From: Streptomyces davaonensis JCM 4913
GTDB lineage: Bacteria; Actinomycetota; Actinomycetes; Streptomycetales; Streptomycetaceae
Reading direction: 5' to 3'
NCBI RefSeq assembly: GCF_000349325.1
Contig: NC_020504.1
Location: 3,754,053 to 3,818,052, forward strand
DNA length: 64,000 bases
The stretch's first letter is position 1; each line of letters begins with the position of its first letter. A model generated the notes under the pieces. It searched no databases, was not told the DNA's origin, and worked only from the letters and a program-made list of their open reading frames with translations. Positions 50,158 to 58,313 of the stretch are shown here, one piece after another. The position numbers and the translations under genes were made by a program.

Positions 50158-52449
50158 CTATCTCTCCTGGTCCGGATCGACCGGATCCTCCGGGATGTCG
50201 TCCGTCGGGGGCTCCGTCGTCGGTTCCTCCGTAGTCGGCTCGTCCGTCGGGGGCTCCGTCGTCGGCGTGTTGGTCGGCGTCTGGGTCGGGGTCTGCGTCG
50301 GCGCCTGGGTCGTCGGGGCCTGGGTGGTCGGCTCCTGCGTCGGCGTTTGGGTCGGCTCCTGGGTCTTCGTCGGCGTCCAGGTCGGCTCCACCGCCGCGCC
50401 CTGGTCGGTCTCGAGGTCGAACTCGGCGTCCGTGTCGGTCACTCCGAACATGTACGCCGCCCAGATCGAGGCCGGGATGCCGCCGCCGTTGACCCGGCCG
50501 GTGCCGGGCAGGGTGCCTGTCGCGCCCTTCATGTTGACCTGCTTGCCGGTCTTGTCGTCCTCGCCGAACAGGCCGACCGAGGTCACCAGGTCCGGTGTGT
50601 AGCCGGTGAACCAGGCCGACCGGCCGAAGTCGGACGTACCCGTCTTGCCGGCCACCTCCTGGCCGTCCCGGGCCGGGTTCTCGCGCACCGAGCGCCGGGC
50701 CGTACCGTCGTCGACCACCCCGGTGAGCACCGAGGTCACGGTGTCGGCGGCCTCGCGGCTGAGGACCTCCTCGCCGATCGGGTCGGGCATCTCGACCGTG
50801 CGGTTGTGCTGCTCGGCGGACTTGATGATGCTCGGCGTGACCTGCTTGCCGTGGTTGTCGAGGGTGGCGTAGACCCCGGCCATCTGGAGCGGGCTGGCGC
50901 CCATGGTGCCGAGCGTCTGCGCGGGCACCGCCTGGAGGTCGTCGTCCATGCCGAGGTCGGCGGCGGTGTCCATCACCTCGTCCATGCCGACGTCGATGCC
51001 CATCTGCGCGAACACCGAGTTGACGGACTTGTTCATCGCGGTCTGGACGGTGACGTCGCCGTAGGAGACGTTGTCCTCGTTCGGCGGGGCGAAGCCGACC
51101 TTCTTGCCGTCGGCGTCGACCGCCGGTCGCTTGCTCGTGCCGTCGTAGACCGTCTTCGCGCCGATCGTCTGACCGTCCTGGTTCTCGGCCTCGTTCTCCA
51201 GGGCGGCGGCGAGGATGACCGGCTTGAACGTGGACGCCGGCTGGTAGTCGTTCCTGGTCGCGTTGGAGCGGTAGTGCTTGAAGTAGTCCTTGCCGCCGTA
51301 GAGGGCGACGATCTTCCCCGTCTTGGGGTCGACGGAGACGGCGCCCGCCTGGATGTCGCCGTCGACGGGGCGCTCCTTGTCGTCCAGCTTGCTGGTCAGC
51401 TCGGCCTCGACCGCCTTCTCCAGCTGGGCCTGCTTCTTGGGGTCGATGTTCAGGGTGATGGTCCAGCCCTGGGACTTGACCTGGGTCTCGGCCTCGGAGC
51501 GGGAGATGCCCTCCTGCTCCATCAGCTGCTCCTCGAGCTGGTTGTTGGCGAGGTCGACGAGGTAGCCCTTCTGGCCCTCGAGACCGGCGGCGGCCTTGGG
51601 CTCCCTGGGCTTCGGGAACTTCATCGACTGACGCTCGGAGGAGCTGAGCCAGCCCTCCTCGACCATGTTGTCCAGGACGTAGTGCCAGCGGGCCTTGACG
51701 AGTTTCTTGCCGGTCTCGGAGGCGACCGCCCAGTCGTACTGGCTCGGCGCCTGGAGCAGCGCGGCGAGATAGGCGCCCTGCTCGACGTCCAGCTCGTCGA
51801 CGTCGACCCGGTAGTAGGCCTGGGCCGCGGCCTGGATGCCGTAGGCGTTGCGACCGAAGTAGCTGGTGTTGAGATAGCCCGCGAGGATGTCGTCCTTCGA
51901 CATCTGGCGGTCCACCTTCAGCGAGATGACCAGCTCCCGCAGCTTGCGGGTGACGGTCTGCTCCTGGGTGAGGTAGTAGTTCTTGACGTACTGCTGGGTG
52001 ATCGTCGAACCGCCCTGCGCGCCCTTGCCGCTGAGCGTGTTGATCAGGCCGCGTGCGGTGCCCTTGAAGTCGACGCCGGAGTCCTTGTAGAAGGACTTGT
52101 TCTCGGCGGCGACGAAGGCGTTGCGGATCTCCTCGGGCACCTTGGACAGGTCCACGATCTCGCGGTTGACCTTGCCGTCGCGGGCGAGGACCGAGCCGTC
52201 GCTGAACTTGTAGACGTTGCTCTGGAGCCGCGCGGCGGCGTTGCCCTTGGGCACGTCGACCATCAGGTAGAGCACGATGAACCCGCCGATGCCGAGCAGG
52301 CACAGGCCCAGGAACGTGCCGAGGATCTTCTTCCAGGTGAAGAACCGGCGTATGCCGCTCTTGCCGGCCACGCCCGACGAGCGGTGACGCTGGGGCGCCG
52401 CGCGGCGGCCACCGCGCTGCCGTGCTCGTCTCTCTTCCGCTCGTCCCAT
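50158..52449 (-). CDS. Class A penicillin-binding protein (transglycosylase-transpeptidase)
   Basis: 763 aa. Basic cytosolic start, one anchor helix (LGTFLGLCLLGIGGFIVLYL, about 45-65), the GT51 transglycosylase (VAAENKSFYKDSGVDFKGT with catalytic Glu, GGSTITQQYVKNYYL, YLNTSYFGRNAYGI) and the transpeptidase with SxxK (PASTFKP), SxN (MNKSVNSV) and KTGTSDFG. It polymerises and cross-links peptidoglycan outside the membrane. The last 90 residues are a Thr/Pro/Glu/Gln-rich tail (TQTPTQTPTNTPTTEPPTDE), repetitive at DNA level (about 50190-50400), probably a wall-spanning spacer. Confidence 0.95.
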   Translation of the reverse strand: MGRAEERRARQRGGRRAAPQRHRSSGVAGKSGIRRFFTWKKILGTFLGLCLLGIGGFIVLYLMVDVPKGNAAARLQSNVYKFSDGSVLARDGKVNREIVDLSKVPEEIRNAFVAAENKSFYKDSGVDFKGTARGLINTLSGKGAQGGSTITQQYVKNYYLTQEQTVTRKLRELVISLKVDRQMSKDDILAGYLNTSYFGRNAYGIQAAAQAYYRVDVDELDVEQGAYLAALLQAPSQYDWAVASETGKKLVKARWHYVLDNMVEEGWLSSSERQSMKFPKPREPKAAAGLEGQKGYLVDLANNQLEEQLMEQEGISRSEAETQVKSQGWTITLNIDPKKQAQLEKAVEAELTSKLDDKERPVDGDIQAGAVSVDPKTGKIVALYGGKDYFKHYRSNATRNDYQPASTFKPVILAAALENEAENQDGQTIGAKTVYDGTSKRPAVDADGKKVGFAPPNEDNVSYGDVTVQTAMNKSVNSVFAQMGIDVGMDEVMDTAADLGMDDDLQAVPAQTLGTMGASPLQMAGVYATLDNHGKQVTPSIIKSAEQHNRTVEMPDPIGEEVLSREAADTVTSVLTGVVDDGTARRSVRENPARDGQEVAGKTGTSDFGRSAWFTGYTPDLVTSVGLFGEDDKTGKQVNMKGATGTLPGTGRVNGGGIPASIWAAYMFGVTDTDAEFDLETDQGAAVEPTWTPTKTQEPTQTPTQEPTTQAPTTQAPTQTPTQTPTNTPTTEPPTDEPTTEEPTTEPPTDDIPEDPVDPDQER

Positions 52450-52753
52450 GAGTCCGATCCGCTCCGCTTCGCTCTCTTGTGCACTGATGCCACACAGGTT
52501 CGCCGCTCAGGTCAGCTCAGAAAGCTAACACCGGGAGTTGTGACAAAGGGCTGCCGATCCGGCCTTTTACGGACGTGACAATCAGCACCCGTTTCAAAGG
52601 AACCGACGGGCGAGAGCACCGAAAGGTTGCTCCAGCCCCGTACGGGTGAACCGCCTCACTTCCGGAACCCCCTTCCGAACCTCAGTAGCAGAACCGTGAC
52701 AATCGGCCCCCACCTGGGCCGCCGCACCCACCGCCAGTAACTGCACACCGAGC
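52450..52753. promoter_or_regulatory. Divergent region between PBP and PadR genes
   Basis: A 300-bp gap without a gene. GTGACAA occurs three times (near 52551, 52575 and 52696), which may be regulator half-sites for the PBP promoter. No terminator or small ORF with a ribosome site is seen. Confidence 0.35.
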
Positions 52754-52793
52754 GTATACATGCCGCGTATACACCCCGTGTAGAGTCCGGGAC
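52754..52793 (+). promoter_or_regulatory. PadR operator and leaderless promoter
   Basis: GTATAC occurs at 52754-52759 and 52767-52772 (13-bp spacing, each a palindrome), just upstream of a TAGAGT -10 hexamer (52781-52786). The padR ATG begins 8 nt after the hexamer with no ribosome site, so transcription probably starts at or next to the ATG. A PadR dimer on the GTATAC pair would cover the -35 region and repress its own operon. Confidence 0.6.
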
Positions 52794-53318
52794 ATGTCCA
52801 TCGGTCACACCCTTCTGGGGCTCCTGGAATCGGGTCCGCGTCACGGTTACGACCTGAAGCGGGCCTTCGACGAGAAGTTCGGTCACGACCGGCCGCTGCA
52901 CTACGGCCAGGTCTATTCGACGATGTCCCGGCTGCTGAAGAACGGCCTCGTCGAGGTCGACGGCATCGAACCCGGCGGCGGTCCCGAGCGGAAGCGGTAC
53001 GCGATCACCGACGCCGGGGTCACCGACGTACAGCGGTGGTTGGCGACGCCGGAGAAGCCCGAGCCGTACCTTCAGTCCACGCTCTACACCAAGGTCGTCC
53101 TCGCGCTGCTGACCCGGCGGGACGCCGCCGACATCCTCGACACCCAGCGCGCCGAGCATCTGCGGATGATGCGGATCCTCACCGACCGGAAGCGGAAGGG
53201 GGACCTCGCCGATCAGCTGATCTGCGACCACGCCCTCTTCCATCTGGAAGCCGATCTGCGCTGGCTGGAGCTGACCGCCGCGCGGCTCGACAAGCTCGCG
53301 GAGGTGGTGGTCAAGTGA
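52794..53318 (+). CDS. PadR-family transcriptional regulator
   Basis: 174 aa. The winged helix is clear (HTLLGLLESGPRHGYDLKRA, YGQVYSTMSRLLKNGLVEVD, RYAITDAGVTDVQRWL), followed by the C-terminal Vir-type dimerisation helices. It overlaps the ABC ATPase gene by 4 nt (GTGA). PadR genes fused to ABC/FtsX genes this way usually repress an efflux or peptide-resistance pump until the pump's substrate appears. Confidence 0.93.
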   Translation: MSIGHTLLGLLESGPRHGYDLKRAFDEKFGHDRPLHYGQVYSTMSRLLKNGLVEVDGIEPGGGPERKRYAITDAGVTDVQRWLATPEKPEPYLQSTLYTKVVLALLTRRDAADILDTQRAEHLRMMRILTDRKRKGDLADQLICDHALFHLEADLRWLELTAARLDKLAEVVVK

Positions 53319-54004
53319 CGCCGCCCCCTGGTGCCCTGCTCGCGGCCGAGGGGCTGCGCAAGGCGTACGGTCCGACCGTCGCGCTCGACGGCGCCGAGTT
53401 CTCCGTGCATCCCGGAGAGGTCGTCGCCGTGATGGGGCCGTCCGGCTCCGGCAAGTCCACGCTGCTGCACTGCCTGGCCGGCATCGTGCCGCCGGACTCC
53501 GGCTCCATCCTGTACGCCGGGCGGGAGCTGGCCACGATGAGCGACGCCGAGCGCAGTCAGCTGCGGCGCTCGGAGTTCGGGTTCGTCTTCCAGTTCGGCC
53601 AGTTGGTGCCCGAGCTGACCTGCGTCGAGAACGTCGCCCTGCCGCTCAGGCTGAACGGCACCTCCCGCAAGGAGGCCGAGCGGACCGCGCTGTCATGGAT
53701 GGAACGGCTGGAGGTCGACGATCTGCGCAAGAAGCGGCCCGGCGAGGTCTCCGGCGGCCAGGGCCAGCGCGTCGCGGTCGCCCGTGCGCTGGTCACCAGC
53801 CCCCGGGTGCTGTTCGCGGACGAGCCGACCGGCGCGCTGGACTCCCTCAACGGCGAGCGCGTGATGGAGCTGCTCACGGAGGCCGCGCGGTCCACCAACG
53901 CCGCCGTCGTGCTGGTCACGCACGAGGCGCGGGTGGCCGCCTACTCCGACCGCGAGATCGTCGTACGGGACGGGCGGTCCCGGGACATGGAGCGGATCGT
54001 ATGA
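53315..54004 (+). CDS. ABC transporter ATP-binding protein (MacB/LolD type)
   Basis: 229 aa. Walker A GPSGSGKST, Q-loop in FGFVFQFGQLVPELT, signature VSGGQGQRVAVARAL, Walker B VLFADEPTGALDS and the switch His in LVTHEARVAA. The group energises FtsX-type permeases. GTG start overlaps the padR stop and its own stop overlaps the permease start (ATGA), so the three genes form one tightly coupled operon. Confidence 0.94.
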   Translation: MTPPPGALLAAEGLRKAYGPTVALDGAEFSVHPGEVVAVMGPSGSGKSTLLHCLAGIVPPDSGSILYAGRELATMSDAERSQLRRSEFGFVFQFGQLVPELTCVENVALPLRLNGTSRKEAERTALSWMERLEVDDLRKKRPGEVSGGQGQRVAVARALVTSPRVLFADEPTGALDSLNGERVMELLTEAARSTNAAVVLVTHEARVAAYSDREIVVRDGRSRDMERIV

Positions 54005-56328
54005 ACCAGTGGGGGAGGGACCTCGCCCTCGGTTTCCGATTCGCCTTCGCGGGCGGGCGCGAGGGCTGGACCCGGGCCCTGCTGACGGCCGTCGGGGTCG
54101 GCCTCGGCGTGGCGCTGCTGCTGCTGACGACCGCGATCCCGAACGCGCTGGCGGCCCGCGACGACCGGGCCAACGACCGCACGGACATCACCTACAGCGG
54201 CCAGGTGCCCGCCAAGGCGGACGACACCCTCGTGGTCGCGGACGCCGACACCGACTTCCGTGGCGCGGACATCCGCGGCCGGACCCTGGAGCCCGAGGGC
54301 CCGCGCGCCCCGCTGCCGCCCGGGGTGGACAGCTTCCCGGCGGTCGGCGAGATGGTGGTCTCCCCCGCGCTGAAGCGGCTGCTGGAGTCGGACGGCGGCG
54401 CACTGCTGCGCGAGCGGCTGCCGGACCGGATCGTCGGAACCATCGGCGACAGCGGCCTGGTCGGCTCGGCCGATCTCACCTTCTACCGGGGCGGCCAGGG
54501 CATCGGACAGTACGTCGACGGCGCCCAGGTGACCCGCATCGACCGCTACGGCGACCCGGACCCGTACGAGACCGACATGGACCCGGTGCTGGTCCTGCTG
54601 GTCCTCGTCGTGTTCGTCGCGCTGCTGATGCCGGTCGCGGTGTTCATCGCGGCGGCCGTGCGGTTCGGCGGCGAGCGGCGCGACCGGCGCCTGGCCGCCC
54701 TGCGCCTGGTGGGTTCCGACGGGCGGATGACCCGCCGGATCGCGGCCGGCGAGGCCCTCGCGGGCGCACTGCTCGGACTGGTCCTCGGTACGGTCTTCTT
54801 CCTGATCGGACGTCAGATCGCGGGCTCCGTCGAGGTGTTCCGGTTCAGCGTCTTCCCGGCCGACCTCAACCCCTCCCCCGCGCTCGCCCTGCTGGTGGCC
54901 GTCCTGGTCCCGGCCGCGGCGGTGCTGGTGACGCTGCTCGCACTGCGCGGGGTGGTCATCGAGCCGCTCGGCGTGGTGCGCACGGCGAAGCCCACGCGGC
55001 GCAGGCTGTGGTGGCGGCTGCTGCTGCCGCTCGGCGGACTCGCCATGCTCTACCCGATGATCGGCCAGGGCAACGACGACGGCGAGTTCAACCAGTACCT
55101 CGTCATCGGCGGTGTGATGCTGCTGCTGGTCGGGGTGACCGCCCTGCTCCCCTGGGTGGTGGAGACGGTCGTCGCCCGGCTCGGCGGCGGTGGCGTGGCC
55201 TGGCAACTGGCGGTACGACGGCTCCAGTTGAGCAGCGGTACGGCCGCCCGGCTGGTCAACGGCGTCGCGGTGGCGGTGGCCGGTGCCATCGCCCTTCAGA
55301 TGCTGTTCGCCGGGGTGGAGAAGGACTACACCAAGGACACCGGCTACGACCTGACCACGGCGCAGATGGAGGTGACCACGGGCGGCGGCGTCGAACTCGC
55401 CCATGCCACCGAGCAGTTGCGGCGCACGGAGGGTGTGCGCCAGGTGGTCTCCCACTCCGAGGGCTACCTGGGCGACACCCGCCTGGACCCGGCGCGCACC
55501 TCCGAGGTGACCGTAGGCGGCTGCGCGGCGCTGCGCGAGGTGGCGGACCTGCCCACGTGCCGGGACGGCGACGTCTTCGCCGTCCGCGACGCCGAGTGGG
55601 ACACCGACACGCCCCAACTGGCCCGCCCCGGGACGACGCTGTACCTGGACCCGAGCTACGAGGGCGACGTCCGCGGTCGCGAGGTCGCCTGGAAGGTGCC
55701 GGAGGGCATCCGCAAGGTGGCCACGCACAAGGACCTCAGCGGGCGGGAGCGCGGCGGCTTCCTGATCACCCCGAAGGCGCTGCCCGAGGCGGCCCGGCCG
55801 GCGATGACCGGACGCGCGTACATCGGCCTCGACGCCTCCGTTCCCGACGCCCGTGAGCGGGTCCGCAACACCGCGGCGGCCCTGGGTCCCCTGGTGCTCC
55901 CCCATGACTGGTCGGCGACGCAGAGCAACGAACGCTACGACTCCATCCGCACCGGCCTGTTCGTCGGCGCCGTATGCGTGCTGCTGCTGATCGGTTCTAG
56001 CCTGCTGGTGTCGCAGCTGGAGCAGTTGCGGGAGCGCAAGAAGCTGCTGTCGGCGCTGGTCGCCTTCGGCACCCGGCGGCGCACGCTGAGCCTGTCGGTG
56101 CTGTGGCAGACGGCGATCCCGGTCGCGCTGGGCCTGCTGCTGGCCTCCGCGGTGGGCCTGACGCTCGGCGCGGTCCTGCTGCGGATGACGGACACCAAGG
56201 TCCGGGTGGACTGGGCGAGCCTGCTGTCGATGACGGGCGCCGCCGCCGTGGTCGTCCTCGCGGTGACTCTGCTCAGCCTGCCGCCGCTGCTGCGGCTGAT
56301 GCGGCCGGACGGGCTACGCACGGAGTGA
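54001..56328 (+). CDS. FtsX-like ABC permease
   Basis: 775 aa. Two FtsX domains, each with a large extracytoplasmic loop and hydrophobic helices: the first helix near 30-50, a group at about 190-420 (VLVLLVLVVFVALLMPVAVF, ALLVAVLVPAAAVLVTLLAL), then a second loop and helices at about 650-770 (VGAVCVLLLIGSSLLVSQLE). The layout fits MacB/BceB-related exporters of antibiotics or lipids rather than true importers. The substrate is unknown. A 13-bp hairpin follows. Confidence 0.9.
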   Translation: MNQWGRDLALGFRFAFAGGREGWTRALLTAVGVGLGVALLLLTTAIPNALAARDDRANDRTDITYSGQVPAKADDTLVVADADTDFRGADIRGRTLEPEGPRAPLPPGVDSFPAVGEMVVSPALKRLLESDGGALLRERLPDRIVGTIGDSGLVGSADLTFYRGGQGIGQYVDGAQVTRIDRYGDPDPYETDMDPVLVLLVLVVFVALLMPVAVFIAAAVRFGGERRDRRLAALRLVGSDGRMTRRIAAGEALAGALLGLVLGTVFFLIGRQIAGSVEVFRFSVFPADLNPSPALALLVAVLVPAAAVLVTLLALRGVVIEPLGVVRTAKPTRRRLWWRLLLPLGGLAMLYPMIGQGNDDGEFNQYLVIGGVMLLLVGVTALLPWVVETVVARLGGGGVAWQLAVRRLQLSSGTAARLVNGVAVAVAGAIALQMLFAGVEKDYTKDTGYDLTTAQMEVTTGGGVELAHATEQLRRTEGVRQVVSHSEGYLGDTRLDPARTSEVTVGGCAALREVADLPTCRDGDVFAVRDAEWDTDTPQLARPGTTLYLDPSYEGDVRGREVAWKVPEGIRKVATHKDLSGRERGGFLITPKALPEAARPAMTGRAYIGLDASVPDARERVRNTAAALGPLVLPHDWSATQSNERYDSIRTGLFVGAVCVLLLIGSSLLVSQLEQLRERKKLLSALVAFGTRRRTLSLSVLWQTAIPVALGLLLASAVGLTLGAVLLRMTDTKVRVDWASLLSMTGAAAVVVLAVTLLSLPPLLRLMRPDGLRTE

Positions 56329-56333
56329 TGACC

Positions 56334-56363
56334 GACCCCTCCCCGGTGCGCCGGGGAGGGGTC
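56334..56363. terminator. Terminator after the FtsX-like permease gene
   Basis: GACCCCTCCCCGG / CCGGGGAGGGGTC, perfect 13-bp stem with TGCG tetraloop, 5 nt after the permease stop and 7 nt from the convergent roadblock gene stop. Confidence 0.9.
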
Positions 56364-56370
56364 GCGCGCT

Positions 56371-56799
56371 TCACAGCCCGTACTCCCGCACCACCCGCCT
56401 GACCTGGGCGAACAGCATGCCCACATTGACCGACTTGCGGCACACGACGACCGCGACGACGTCCTGCTGCTCGCTCATCCGGACAAACAGGTGGGTGAGG
56501 TTCTCGCTGTTGACGAGGATCTCCTGGAAGAAGTGCTGGTCGCTTTCGATCCCCCGGCGTTCCTTGAAGACGTCCTCGATCATCACGACCGTACGGCCCT
56601 GGAACAGATCGAGGGTGGCGCCCGCCAGCAGGTCCAGGACCTCCGGCGGATGGTTGTCGACCGTCTCGTACGACAGCAGCATGCCGGTGCTCATGTCGAC
56701 CACTCCCGAGGCCACACAGTCGGGGGCGTCGTTGCGCAGGGACTTCACGAGTCCCATCACCTGGTCGGAGAAGCCGGGGGTCATGCGTTTGGTGGCCAT
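56371..56799 (-). CDS. Roadblock/LC7-related protein (second of the operon)
   Basis: 142 aa, no signal or membrane helix. The pattern of mixed strands (DCVASGVVDMSTGMLLSYET, HLFVRMSEQQDVVAVVVCRK, VNVGMLFAQVRRVVREYGL) matches roadblock/longin folds that bind small GTPases or dimerise. It is the last of three co-transcribed genes, 3 nt after the upstream gene. Streptomyces conservons use similar proteins with a kinase and a GTPase, but neither is here. Confidence 0.7.
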   Translation of the reverse strand: MATKRMTPGFSDQVMGLVKSLRNDAPDCVASGVVDMSTGMLLSYETVDNHPPEVLDLLAGATLDLFQGRTVVMIEDVFKERRGIESDQHFFQEILVNSENLTHLFVRMSEQQDVVAVVVCRKSVNVGMLFAQVRRVVREYGL

Positions 56800-56802
56800 G
56801 GG

Positions 56803-57222
56803 TCAGACACCTTCCGTTGCTTTCGCGGGACTTGTCAGGATCGAGTCGATGCGGCGCAGGGCCGGCTGGGTCGCCTGGTGCAGCCGGTCCAGGTCCATGC
56901 CCTCGTCGCCGAGGACGACCATCAGCGCGGTGTCGCCGACGGCGTAGAAGGCGGCACAGCCGCCGCTGCCGTACGTCACCGTCCGGCGCAGGGCGCCGCG
57001 TTCGGCGGTCTGCACGGTCCGCCGGGCGAGGCCGAGGCCGGCCGCTGCGAGCGCCGCGAGGCACTCCGCGTCGATGGAGTCGGCGGTGTCGGCGGCGATG
57101 AGCAGTCCATCGGCCGCGGCGACCGCAGTGTCGGTGATTCCGGTCACCTGTTCGCGCAGACCGCGCATTTCGCGTGCCAGCGCTTCGTGGTCCATGTCGT
57201 CAACGCTCCTCTTGCTGTTCAC
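56803..57222 (-). CDS. Roadblock/LC7 domain protein (first of the operon)
   Basis: 139 aa. The roadblock core is visible: LREQVTGITDTAVAAADGLL then IDAECLAALAAAGLGLARRT, and CAAFYAVGDTALMVVLGDEG. GTG at 57222 overlaps the stop of the upstream gene by 4 nt and has GGGGGA 5 nt upstream. The probable role is a dimeric platform in signalling, together with the next gene's product. Confidence 0.82.
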   Translation of the reverse strand: MNSKRSVDDMDHEALAREMRGLREQVTGITDTAVAAADGLLIAADTADSIDAECLAALAAAGLGLARRTVQTAERGALRRTVTYGSGGCAAFYAVGDTALMVVLGDEGMDLDRLHQATQPALRRIDSILTSPAKATEGV

Positions 57223-58127
57223 ACTGTTCCCCCGCTTCCTCTGGCGGCTCCGTTGCGCAGGCGGAAGAACCATTTCCAGCCCGCCGCCGAGCGTTCCGGG
57301 GCGAGCACATCGGCGATGCCACTGGCGCCCGGGTCACGGCGGGGCAGGGCAGTTGGCGTGGGGGGCGGTTCGAGCGGTGGCTCGGGTGGTGACTCGGGGG
57401 TCTCCGGGATACGGCGGCGGACGCCCTCGGGGGGTGTGCGGATCCGGACCGGTCGGGGTTCCGGGGCGCACTCCAGGAGGCCGTCGGCGAGCATCCGCGC
57501 GACCTCGACGGTGACGGTGTAGACGCTTCGCCCGGTGCGGAAGGCGAGGTCGCGGGCGGTGGAGCGCCCGTCGGCGTGGGTGAGCAGATCGCGCTGGAGC
57601 GGGGTGAGCGGGCCGTCCGGCTGCACTAGGGGCAGGGGGCGCTCGCGGTCGGGGTGCACGGGGTGGTTCAGCTGCTGGACGGCGGCGATCCGGCGGGCGG
57701 TGTCCTGAAGCAGCCGGTCGACGGGCTCGCCGACCGCGACCGGCGCGAACGGGTCGGCGTCGTCGAGGGTGCGCCGCCACTCCTCCACGCGGCCCGCCGC
57801 GATGGCGAACACGGCGTCGTGCAGCGCCATCACACAGACCACCCGCAGAGTGGCGTCGCCCGCGTAGCCGTGGGCGACCAGTGCGGCGACCGGCCAGTGC
57901 GCGCCACCGGACTCGGCCAGCAGCGCGGCCCACTGTTCCGCGCTGATCCGGCCGGAGCGCAGCAGCAGTGCCTCGGGGCCCGGGGCGCCGGGCGACTCGG
58001 CGGCGACGACGAGGCCGTCCCTGAAGTGGACGGTGCCGCCGGGGGTTCCGGCGACGCACAGTGCCCCCGTGAAGCCGTCGCGCCCGCAGCCCGCCAGGGC
58101 CGGTGCCAGGTGGTCGTAGCCCGACAT
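57219..58127 (-). CDS. DUF4388-like regulatory protein with C-terminal winged helix
   Basis: 302 aa. The N-terminal 65 residues (DGFTGALCVAGTPGGTVHFR, LLLRSGRISAEQWAALLAES) resemble DUF4388, found in bacterial signalling proteins. Residues about 170-230 look like a winged helix (PLTPLQRDLLTHADGRSTAR, TGRSVYTVTVEVARMLADGL), and a Pro-rich linker leads to a basic C-terminus. AAGGGGAG precedes the ATG at 58127; an in-frame ATG at 58151 is a weaker alternative. It heads the roadblock operon and may be its DNA-binding output. Confidence 0.65.
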   Translation of the reverse strand: MSGYDHLAPALAGCGRDGFTGALCVAGTPGGTVHFRDGLVVAAESPGAPGPEALLLRSGRISAEQWAALLAESGGAHWPVAALVAHGYAGDATLRVVCVMALHDAVFAIAAGRVEEWRRTLDDADPFAPVAVGEPVDRLLQDTARRIAAVQQLNHPVHPDRERPLPLVQPDGPLTPLQRDLLTHADGRSTARDLAFRTGRSVYTVTVEVARMLADGLLECAPEPRPVRIRTPPEGVRRRIPETPESPPEPPLEPPPTPTALPRRDPGASGIADVLAPERSAAGWKWFFRLRNGAARGSGGTV

Positions 58128-58313
58128 CACTCCCCTTGGCCTCTCGCACACACGCCTGACGCGTAGCGCTGAGGGGGGAATTCCTATCAGCCGATGGGTG
58201 ATTTCCGGCCGTGGATTACCGACCTGCCGCTAGTTGACGGAAGTTGATTTTCCCGGCGGTCCAAAGCGCTGACTTGGGCGCCGATTTGACCGACTGTGAC
58301 TGCGATTCGACGC

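Noticed and set aside
50190..50400. Tandem repeat array or CRISPR-like structure
   Set aside because: The repetition encodes the Thr/Pro/Glu/Gln tail of the class A PBP in frame; there are no spacers of constant length.
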